NCBI GenBank assembly: GCA_003577005.1
Contig: QEUW01000124.1
Coordinates: 1-17,667, forward strand
Length of the DNA: 17,667 nt
Reading direction: 5' to 3'
DNA from: Chloroflexota bacterium
GTDB taxonomy: Bacteria > Chloroflexota > Anaerolineae > Caldilineales > Caldilineaceae
Shown piece by piece: positions 7,185 through 13,416 of the stretch. The translations under genes were made by a program, and so were the position numbers. How positions within the stretch are numbered: position 1 is the stretch's first letter; each line of letters opens with the position of its first letter. The notes under the pieces were generated by a model, which worked only from the letters and a program-made list of their open reading frames with translations, was not told where the DNA came from and searched no databases.

Positions 7185-9023
7185 TCAAGCTGGCTCCAGC
7201 ACCTCGTTGCGCCAAGACTCGATATAGGTCAGCGACTGGTGGCGGAAATAGGTGTTGTAGAGTTCAGCATAATGGCCGCCCTGCGCCATCAACTGCTCGT
7301 GATCCCCCTCTTCGATAATCTCGCCCTTGCGCAGCACGATGATCCGGTCTGCCGCTTTGATGGTCGAAAGCCGGTGGGCGATCACGATGGCGGTGCGGTC
7401 GGCGAGCACCACATCGAGCCCCTCCTGGATCTGCGCCTCGGTGAGCGGGTCGACACTGGCGGTCGCTTCATCAAGGATCACAATAGCCGGGTCTTGCAGC
7501 AGGACGCGGGCCAGGGCCACCAGTTGGCGCTGCCCCATGGAGATCCCCCGGCCTTCTTCCCCGATGGGCGTCTCCAGCCCCTGGGGCAGCGCATCGAGCC
7601 AGTCGCCGCCGCCGACCTGCCGCGCCACGGCGACCACTTCGTCGTCTGTCGCATCCGGCTTGCCATAGCGGATGTTGTCAGCCACCGTGCCGGCGAAGAG
7701 GAAGGGCGTCTGCGGCACGATGCCCAACTGGCGGCGGTACTCTTCCAGGTCAAAGGTGCGGATGTCGCGCCCGTCGATGAGCAGGTCACCGCCCTGAAAC
7801 TCGTAGAAGCGCGCCACTAGTTTGCCCAGGCTAGACTTGCCCGCACCCGTGTGACCCACCAGCGCAATCGTCTCGCCGGGGCGGATAGTGAGGCTAAAGC
7901 CGGCCAACACCTGTTCTTTTTCGTTGTAGCGGAAGTCCACCTCACGGAACTCGATCTCGCCGGCCAGTTCGCCCACTGGCTGGTCGTCGGTCTGCACCAC
8001 GCGCGGCTCGGCGTCGATGAGCGCAAAGACGCGCTCGCTGGCTGCCAGCCCCAATTGAAACTGGCTCCAAAAGGACGCAATGCTGATGAGCGGAAACCAG
8101 AAGAGGTTGATACTCTCGACAAAGAGATAGAGACTCCCCGCCGTCACGGCCCCGCCGATGACGCTCATGCCGCCAAAATAGACCACAATCGCCGTGCCGA
8201 TCCCGGCCACTGTGCCCAGGACGGGAAAGATGCCGCTAAAGACATAGCCCTGGCGCAGGCTGAGCCGGTAGGTCTGGGCGTTGACTTTGCGAAACTCGTC
8301 AAAGATGCGCTGCTCCTGGCGAAAGCCCTTGGCCACCGAAATGCCGGTGATGCTCTCCTGCACCGTGGCGTTCACCTCGGCCAGCACCCGCCGTGCCTGC
8401 GTGGTCGTATGGCGAGCGATGCGCCGAAAGGCCAGCGCGATAAAAACGACCACCGGCGCAATCGTCAGCGTAATGAGCGCCAGCCGGACGTTGATAAAGA
8501 GCAACAGCGCCACCACGATCATGACGATCAACACCTGGCTCAACAAGCTCAGCGTCAGCGTCACCACGTTGGAAAAATCTTGCGTGTCCGAAGTGACGCG
8601 GCTGACAATGCGACCGGTGGAGAACTCATCGTAGAAGGACATATCGCGCGCCAGCACGGCGTCAAAGGCATCCTGGCGCAGCTTGAGCACCACATCCCCC
8701 ACCGTGCGCGCCGTGTACCGTTGGCGGAAGAAGTTGAAAGTCCACGAGAGCGCGCCCGATAGCAGCACCGCTACCACCAGCCACGCCGTCCGCTGCCAGA
8801 TCGTCTCCTCGAGATCGGCCACACCATGCAACTGGTCCAGCCCGCGCGCAATGAGAAACGGCAACGCTGCATCCATCGCTGCGTTGAGCGTAATCATCGA
8901 CGCCACCAGCGCCATCTTGGGCAAGTGCGGCCGGAAGTAGCCCAGGATGCGCTCCAGTAAGACACGGTCGGTATATTCGCGGTCGTATGCCTCGGCGTCG
9001 AGGCCATCCATGATAAAGCCCAT
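7185..9023 (-). CDS. ABC exporter half-transporter, catalytic-Glu subunit of a heterodimer
   Basis: Fused membrane/ATPase half-transporter of the multidrug or lipid exporter type, 612 residues. Start chosen at the ATG at 9023 (MGFIMDGLDAEAYD), five bases after AAGGAGA. A longer frame to 9095 would translate the heptamer repeat and is unlikely. Six helices occupy roughly residues 35-330. The ATPase has Walker A G-H-T-G-A-G-K-S-S (about 389-397), Q-loop PQTPFLF, an aberrant signature I-S-M-G-Q (about 492-496, instead of LSGGQ), Walker B V-I-L-D-E with an intact catalytic Glu, and H-loop A-H-R-L-S. The partner gene has the opposite pattern: normal signature and Asp in place of Glu. This split is the hallmark of TM287/288- and BmrCD-type heterodimers. 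It is second in the operon, 102 bases after the partner, with a fold-back repeat between them. The transported substrate is unknown. Confidence 0.95.
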   Translation of the reverse strand: MGFIMDGLDAEAYDREYTDRVLLERILGYFRPHLPKMALVASMITLNAAMDAALPFLIARGLDQLHGVADLEETIWQRTAWLVVAVLLSGALSWTFNFFRQRYTARTVGDVVLKLRQDAFDAVLARDMSFYDEFSTGRIVSRVTSDTQDFSNVVTLTLSLLSQVLIVMIVVALLLFINVRLALITLTIAPVVVFIALAFRRIARHTTTQARRVLAEVNATVQESITGISVAKGFRQEQRIFDEFRKVNAQTYRLSLRQGYVFSGIFPVLGTVAGIGTAIVVYFGGMSVIGGAVTAGSLYLFVESINLFWFPLISIASFWSQFQLGLAASERVFALIDAEPRVVQTDDQPVGELAGEIEFREVDFRYNEKEQVLAGFSLTIRPGETIALVGHTGAGKSSLGKLVARFYEFQGGDLLIDGRDIRTFDLEEYRRQLGIVPQTPFLFAGTVADNIRYGKPDATDDEVVAVARQVGGGDWLDALPQGLETPIGEEGRGISMGQRQLVALARVLLQDPAIVILDEATASVDPLTEAQIQEGLDVVLADRTAIVIAHRLSTIKAADRIIVLRKGEIIEEGDHEQLMAQGGHYAELYNTYFRHQSLTYIESWRNEVLEPA

Positions 9024-9041
9024 AGAGTCTCCTTGAAGTGG

Positions 9042-9128
9042 TAATCGGTAACAAGTAATCGGTAATTGTGAATGGTCTCGCCCACCGGCAATCATTACCG
9101 ATTACCGATTACTTATTACTACTTATCA
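9042..9128. repeat. Fold-back heptamer repeat (array B)
   Basis: The left arm (9042-9069) reads in sevens: TAATCGG, TAACAAG, TAATCGG, TAATTGT. After a 24-base unique core the right arm (9094-9128) reads in sevens in the opposite orientation: ATTACCG twice, ATTACTT, ATTACTA, CTTATCA. A 14-bp perfect inverted repeat joins the arms (9053-9066 with 9101-9114). The right arm runs into the stop codon of the 599-residue exporter gene (TGA, complement of 9126-9128). The spacer lies between two genes of one operon, so the array is transcribed and could fold. Confidence 0.85.
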
Positions 9129-10925
9129 GTTCTCATACCGCGCAAAGATTCTCCGATACAACTCACACCGCTCCATCAACGCATCATGGTCGCCCTGATC
9201 GACGATCTCGCCTTTGTGGATCACCAAAATCTTATCCGCCCGGCGGATCTGCGAGAGGCGGTGGGTGATGAGCAGCGTGGTGCGCCCTTCGAGCACGCGG
9301 TGGATGGCGCGCTGGATCTGGTCTTCGGTGGCGCTATCGATGGCACTGGTCGAGTCATCCAAAATGAGGATGCGCGGGTCGGTCAGCAGCGCACGGGCAA
9401 TGGCGATGCGCTGGCGCTGCCCGCCCGACAAGGTGACGCCACGCTCGCCGACGACGGTCTTGTAGCCGTCGCTGAAGTTGAGGATAAAGTCGTGGGCCTG
9501 GGCAGCCTTGGCCGCTTCCTCGATGGCGGCCTGGTCTGCCCCCTGGCCCAGGCCAAAGCCGATGTTCTCGGCGATAGGCCGTGAAAAGAGAAAGATGTCC
9601 TGCTCGATGGTCGAAATCTGCGAGCGCAGCGAATCGAGGTTCCAGTCGCGCACATCGACGCCGTCGATGAGGATGCGTCCCTCGTCCACGTCGTAGGTGC
9701 GGTTGACCAGCCGGGTGAGCGTGCTCTTGCCCGACCCCGTCTGCCCGACGATAGCGATAGTCTCCCCGGGCGCGGCGCGGAACGAGACATCGCGCAACAC
9801 AGGCGGGTTGTCGGGGTTGTTATCGAGCCGGAAGGTGACACGGTTAAAGACGATCTCGCCCCGGATCGGCGCGGCATAGCCGGCCCGGTTCTCGTCCAGC
9901 TCGGTCTCCTCTTTCATCAGGCTGAGGATGCGTTCGGCGCCGGCCAGCCCCATCTGCACCAGCGAAAAGGTAAAGATGGAGATAAAGGCTGGAAAACGCA
10001 GGATGCCCATCAACCCCATGTAGGCGACCAGTTCGCCGATGGAGAGTTCGGCGCGCGAGACAAGCCAGAGGCCGTGCGCAAAGGCGATGGTCAGGGCAAA
10101 CCCCAACAAGAGCACCGGCAGATAGCGCGCCTCGATCTCCCCCTGTTTGACATAGAGGTCGCGCACCTGGCGGGCGTTGTCGATAAACTTGCGTCGTTCC
10201 TGCGCCTCCTGCGCCGAAGACTTGACCACTTCGATGCCGGTGATGGTCTCGTTGAGACCGGCGTTCATCTCGCCAAAACGCCAGCGTTGCGCCCCCGCCA
10301 CGGGGTTCAACTGCCGGACATAGCGGCGCAAGGCAAAGGCATAGGCGATGACAAAGAGCACCGGCGCCACCAGTAGCTGCGGGTTGAGAAAACTGATAAA
10401 GACCAGTGGCGCTACGATCCCCATCATCGACTCGGTGATGAGCGAGACACCCGGGTTCATCATGGGGTTGAGCTGGCGTACATCGTTGGCCGCCCGCGCC
10501 ATGATGTCGCCCACCCGCTGGCGGTTGTGAAAGGTCTGGCTCTTGCCCAACAGGCTGATGTAGAGCTCCTCGCGGGCGTCGCGCTCCAGCCGCTGGCCGA
10601 GCGTCTCCACCGAGAAGGCATTGGTGATGTCGAGCAGCCCGCGCACGAGCACCAGCCCCAAGATCGAGAGGGCGATGACCGTCAGCCGCCGCACGCTCGA
10701 TTCCGGCTGCAGCACCTCGTCAAAGGCTAAACCGGTGAGGCGAGGAATCGCAGAAAAGAGCACATTAGTCAGTGTGGCTGCAAAGAGAAAACTGGCGAGA
10801 AAGTGTGGATACCGGCGCAAGTGCGAGAGGATCCAGCGAATGGGGCCGGACCGGTTGTAGACGTACTCGTCCTGCACGCTGAACTCGCGCTTGAGTTGCG
10901 CAGGGGCAATCGCTTGATTGATCAC
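9126..10925 (-). CDS. ABC exporter half-transporter, degenerate-site subunit of a heterodimer
   Basis: First gene of the exporter operon, 599 residues, starting at GTG 10925 with AGGAGGAG about five bases upstream. Membrane domain about residues 30-330 with six helices. The ATPase has Walker A G-Q-T-G-S-G-K-S-T (about 393-401), Q-loop EQDIFLF, a canonical signature L-S-G-G-Q (about 498-502), Walker B I-L-I-L-D-D with Asp where the catalytic Glu should be, and H-loop T-H-R-L-S. With the partner's ISMGQ signature this forms one degenerate ATP site (this Walker B plus the partner signature) and one competent site (the partner Walker B plus this LSGGQ). Such exporters keep ATP bound in the degenerate site. 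The upstream spacer is a divergent promoter region shared with the dehydrogenase gene. The cargo could be drugs, lipids or peptides; the sequence does not decide. Confidence 0.95.
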   Translation of the reverse strand: MINQAIAPAQLKREFSVQDEYVYNRSGPIRWILSHLRRYPHFLASFLFAATLTNVLFSAIPRLTGLAFDEVLQPESSVRRLTVIALSILGLVLVRGLLDITNAFSVETLGQRLERDAREELYISLLGKSQTFHNRQRVGDIMARAANDVRQLNPMMNPGVSLITESMMGIVAPLVFISFLNPQLLVAPVLFVIAYAFALRRYVRQLNPVAGAQRWRFGEMNAGLNETITGIEVVKSSAQEAQERRKFIDNARQVRDLYVKQGEIEARYLPVLLLGFALTIAFAHGLWLVSRAELSIGELVAYMGLMGILRFPAFISIFTFSLVQMGLAGAERILSLMKEETELDENRAGYAAPIRGEIVFNRVTFRLDNNPDNPPVLRDVSFRAAPGETIAIVGQTGSGKSTLTRLVNRTYDVDEGRILIDGVDVRDWNLDSLRSQISTIEQDIFLFSRPIAENIGFGLGQGADQAAIEEAAKAAQAHDFILNFSDGYKTVVGERGVTLSGGQRQRIAIARALLTDPRILILDDSTSAIDSATEDQIQRAIHRVLEGRTTLLITHRLSQIRRADKILVIHKGEIVDQGDHDALMERCELYRRIFARYEN

Positions 10926-11403
10926 AAGTCTCCTCCTGAGGAAGAAGGCGCTGTCGTTATGAGAACTTTTGTTCTACAGGATTATACTACAACCTATTGA
11001 TACGGACGAATGAGCAAGGCTGTCGCGCACGCTATTCACCTCTACAAGAGTTGGCAGCGCCAGGCAAAGCCGGGTTCTGCGCCTGGCCCAGCTTTGTCTT
11101 TAGATAGAGCCAAGTTGGTGAGCAAACGATACTCAGATCAGCCAACCGGGCTGTGCTTTGCAGCGGAAGCTGATGAAGCGCTGCGCGCGACCGTCCCCAA
11201 CAGTAATTGAAGATGCTGTAGCCAAAAAGAGCTGACAACGGATTTAGATTGGTTTACTCGTTCAATCTGTTCCCATAATCCGCTGACAGTGATTTCCCTA
11301 CAACAAGCTACTACCAGTAGAGTATTACGCCAACAAGCGTTAAAATGAAACGGGCCTTTGTCCAGTATCACCCAGCACGTTTGTACAGCAAAAGGAGCAA
11401 ACC
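10926..11403. other. Divergent intergenic region between the exporter operon and the dehydrogenase gene
   Basis: A 478-base gene-free stretch. It holds a -10-like TATAAT for the exporter operon, a GCCAGGC/GCCTGGC stem-loop at about 11057-11086 without a T-run, and the ribosome-binding site AAAGGAGC before the dehydrogenase at 11404. Short frames here have no ribosome-binding site and no recognisable product. I see no clear promoter for the dehydrogenase; TAAAAT at 11341-11346 is a possible -10 without a matching -35. Confidence 0.7.
10981..11010 (-). promoter_or_regulatory. Candidate promoter of the exporter operon
   Basis: On the minus strand a perfect TATAAT (complement of 10981-10986) stands about 55 bases before the GTG start. 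A weak -35 (TTCGTC, complement of 11005-11010) lies 18 bases upstream. A start site near 10974 would give a leader of about 50 bases. The -10 is strong but the -35 matches poorly. Confidence 0.4.
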
Positions 11404-12198
11404 ATGAAACGTTTTGCCGGAAAAATCGCCCTGGTGACGGGCGCATCCTTGGGGATCGGGCGCGGCATCGCCCGTTGCCTGGCCGAAGAGGGCGCCGATC
11501 TCGTGGTCAATTACCGTTCACACCGGGATGAGGCCGAAAGCGTTGCAGCAGAGATCGAGGCCTTGGGCGGGAGCGCACTGCTCTGGCAGGCCGATGTAGC
11601 CGACCGCAGTGCGGTGGCAGCGATGATCGCCGGCGCTGTGGAGCACTTTGGCAAGCTCGATGTGGCCGTAGCCAACGCGGCCATGTCGATCCGCGAGCCG
11701 GTGGTCGAGGCTGACTGGGAGCATGTGCAACAGACGATCAATGTCACCCAGTTTGGCGTCTTTCACACCTGCCAGCTTGCCGCCCAGCAAATGGTGCAGC
11801 AGCCGCTCAGCGGTCGCAGCCGCGGCAAGATCGTCGTCATTAGCTCGATCCACGCCGAGATCGCGCCGCGCACGAGCGGGGCATACAACATGGCTAAGGC
11901 GGCCATCAACCACCTGGCCCGCACCATGGCCGCGGAACTGGCCCCCATGCGCATCAACGTCAACGTGGTCAACCCCGGCTGGATCGACACACCGGGCGAG
12001 CGCAAATTCTACAGCGAGGCGGAGTTGGCCGAGGCAGGCAAACGTATCCCTTGGGGTCGTATTGGTGTTCCCGAAGATATTGGGCGCGCAGTAACTTACC
12101 TGGCGAGCGATGACGCCGATTATGTCACCGGCTCGGTTCTACGCGTGGATGGTGGTTTTGTGTTGGGGCTCTCGCTGCCTGAGGCGCGAGAAGGCTGA
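11404..12198 (+). CDS. Short-chain dehydrogenase/reductase, glucose 1-dehydrogenase-like
   Basis: NAD(P)-dependent oxidoreductase of the classical SDR family, 264 residues, normal length. Rossmann motif T-G-A-S-L-G-I-G at 12-19. N-Y-R-S after strand 2 (36-39), with Arg38, suggests it can use NADP. A-N-A-A (90-93) replaces the usual NNAG. Catalytic Asn113, Ser148, Tyr161 and Lys165 (Y-N-M-A-K) are present. N-P-G-W-I-D-T-P (190-197) and the C-terminal Y-V-T-G...D-G-G close the fold. The segment V-V-N-Y-R-S-H-R-D-E-A and the S-S-I-H after strand 5 resemble Bacillus glucose 1-dehydrogenases; FabG-like or other sugar dehydrogenases remain possible. The start has AAAGGAGC six bases upstream. It is a lone gene, divergent from the exporter and convergent with the lipoprotein gene, so the context gives no pathway. 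Family is firm; substrate is inferred. Confidence 0.93.
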   Translation: MKRFAGKIALVTGASLGIGRGIARCLAEEGADLVVNYRSHRDEAESVAAEIEALGGSALLWQADVADRSAVAAMIAGAVEHFGKLDVAVANAAMSIREPVVEADWEHVQQTINVTQFGVFHTCQLAAQQMVQQPLSGRSRGKIVVISSIHAEIAPRTSGAYNMAKAAINHLARTMAAELAPMRINVNVVNPGWIDTPGERKFYSEAELAEAGKRIPWGRIGVPEDIGRAVTYLASDDADYVTGSVLRVDGGFVLGLSLPEAREG

Positions 12199-12223
12199 GA
12201 CCGTTGTGTTCTTCCGCACACAG

Positions 12224-12266
12224 TGACCAGGGTGGCGTAGCTTTCGGGGCAGCACCGTTCTGGTCA
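12224..12266. repeat. Imperfect hairpin between convergent genes
   Basis: TGACCAG (12224-12230) pairs with CTGGTCA (12260-12266), and an inner GGTG/CACC can extend the stem. It lies between the convergent dehydrogenase and lipoprotein genes, where a terminator would be expected. No T-run follows on either strand, so any terminator role is uncertain. Confidence 0.3.
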
Positions 12267-12366
12267 TTACCATTGTTTTGCTCACTGCATCGCGGCTCAG
12301 ACCGCACCGGCAGGATAAATCAACGATGCCCACGCTGCGGTTGCTGATCCCATTAGTGAGGTTCAC

Positions 12367-13248
12367 TTATCGCTCTTCTGCCACCAGTTGATCCTCGTAT
12401 TCATCCCACATCCAATAGGCGCTTCCGGTCGGAAGAAAGGCGTACCAGTTCGAGGTCTGCTGGCGCTTCTCGGCTTCAGCCATCTCCCAGTCTTCGCCCC
12501 AGTTGGCTGCACAGAGGGCGTCACCGGTTGCCTGGCTCGGCAGCTCGCAACTGGCCACCGGCGCCGTTAGCTGCATGGGGGGATCCTTGCGCGTGCCGGC
12601 TGCATGTTCGACGGCAGCCCGGTTGCTGTAACAGAGCAGCGGCAACTGCGGTGCTGCGGAACACTGCGCCACAGGCGTCGGTGTTGCGGCAGGAGATGGT
12701 AGCCCATCGGGTGTGGGCGTTGGAGTCCAGTGTGCGACCTGCCGGCGCACCTTCAAGCGGATCTGATAGTCGGTGAGGGATGGTCGGTCAGCGTGCCGGG
12801 CCGGATAAGGCGTTACCTGTTCAAGCGCCAAATCAAAGTTTCTGTATTCGGCAAACGGCTGCGCCTCGCTATTTGCTGGTGGCGCCGGCACATTACCCTC
12901 ATGGTCGGTAAAAGTCGTGATTTCAAGCGTAGCTGGTGGTTCACCGACCGCCTGGGCCACGAGCGCAATCCGCACCCAGCCCGACCAGACGCAGAGCAAA
13001 TCAGATGGGCAACGGCTGTCTTCGAGCACCTCCTGGAAGGTGAGCGTTAGCCCCATGTCCGGCAGCGTCACAGTCTGGCCGTAGGTTAGAACCAAATCCA
13101 CCTCGACCGACGGTTCTGGTGGCGGCGCGCCGGTTTGTTCCACCACTACCCCCATCCACAGTAGCGGTGGGGTTAGTAGTTGCAGCAGCGAGGTACAGCC
13201 AGTGACAATAACGGCGCTGAATAACAGCGCCGCAACGCGAAGTAGCAT
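12367..13248 (-). CDS. Lipoprotein of unknown function
   Basis: I do not recognise a characterised family. It has 293 residues from the ATG at 13248, placed five bases after GGAGG; an upstream in-frame TTG at 13260 is rejected because the GGAGG lies inside it. The signal peptide ends in the lipobox V-T-G-C (Cys18), so the protein is probably membrane-anchored and extracellular. Residues about 45-165 form a beta-rich domain with G-Q-T-V-T-L-P...L-T-L-T-F...V-L-E-D-S-R-C-P-x4-C-V-W-S-G. I know this pattern only from uncharacterised bacterial secreted proteins, where the two cysteines are conserved. A Pro/Thr linker (TPTPTPDGLPSP) follows. The C-terminal part (about 195-293) has Cys pairs and many Trp/Glu, with no assigned function. 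It has its own spacer after the PBP terminator and is probably transcribed separately. Confidence 0.8.
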   Translation of the reverse strand: MLLRVAALLFSAVIVTGCTSLLQLLTPPLLWMGVVVEQTGAPPPEPSVEVDLVLTYGQTVTLPDMGLTLTFQEVLEDSRCPSDLLCVWSGWVRIALVAQAVGEPPATLEITTFTDHEGNVPAPPANSEAQPFAEYRNFDLALEQVTPYPARHADRPSLTDYQIRLKVRRQVAHWTPTPTPDGLPSPAATPTPVAQCSAAPQLPLLCYSNRAAVEHAAGTRKDPPMQLTAPVASCELPSQATGDALCAANWGEDWEMAEAEKRQQTSNWYAFLPTGSAYWMWDEYEDQLVAEER

Positions 13249-13298
13249 ACCATCCTCCAAAGCATCAACATTTGTTCAGATTCAGGGCACACCACCCT

Positions 13299-13330
13299 GG
13301 GCTGAATCCACAGGGGGCTGAATCCACAGG
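13299..13330. repeat. Perfect 16-bp tandem duplication
   Basis: GGGCTGAATCCACAGG occurs twice back to back (13299-13314 and 13315-13330). It lies between the PBP terminator and the lipoprotein start, on the presumed promoter side of the lipoprotein gene. A minus-strand TTGACA (complement of 13332-13337) abuts it, but no good -10 follows at 16-18 bases. Confidence 0.9.
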
Positions 13331-13337
13331 CTGTCAA

Positions 13338-13365
13338 CAAAGTAAAAGACCGGTTAACCAGTCTT
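13338..13365 (-). terminator. Intrinsic terminator of the penicillin-binding-protein gene
   Basis: On the minus strand AAGACTGG pairs with CCGGTCTT (13346-13365, one T-G pair) around a TTAA loop, and the stem is followed by TTTTACTTT. It lies about 50 bases after the PBP stop codon, so transcription from the PBP side probably ends here. Confidence 0.7.
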
Positions 13366-13416
13366 GTTGCTGCGCTAGCCCCGTGCCTTCAGGTGGGGGC
13401 GGGTCATGTGATACCC

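Noticed and set aside
7851..8762. Long open frame antisense to the exporter gene
   Set aside because: A charged, low-complexity shadow of a clear ABC transporter on the other strand.
9024..9095. N-terminal extension of the 612-residue exporter subunit
   Set aside because: The extension would translate the heptamer repeat, while a good ribosome-binding site stands right before the ATG at 9023.
11057..11086. Stem-loop as a tRNA or terminator
   Set aside because: Only one 7-bp stem, no cloverleaf and no T-run.
11010..11210. 66-codon plus-strand frame in the exporter/dehydrogenase spacer
   Set aside because: It has no ribosome-binding site, overlaps the likely exporter promoter region and has no recognisable product.
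13332..13337. Minus-strand TTGACA as the lipoprotein promoter
   Set aside because: The 16-18 base position holds CCTGTG-like sequence with no resemblance to a -10, so it is not listed as a promoter.
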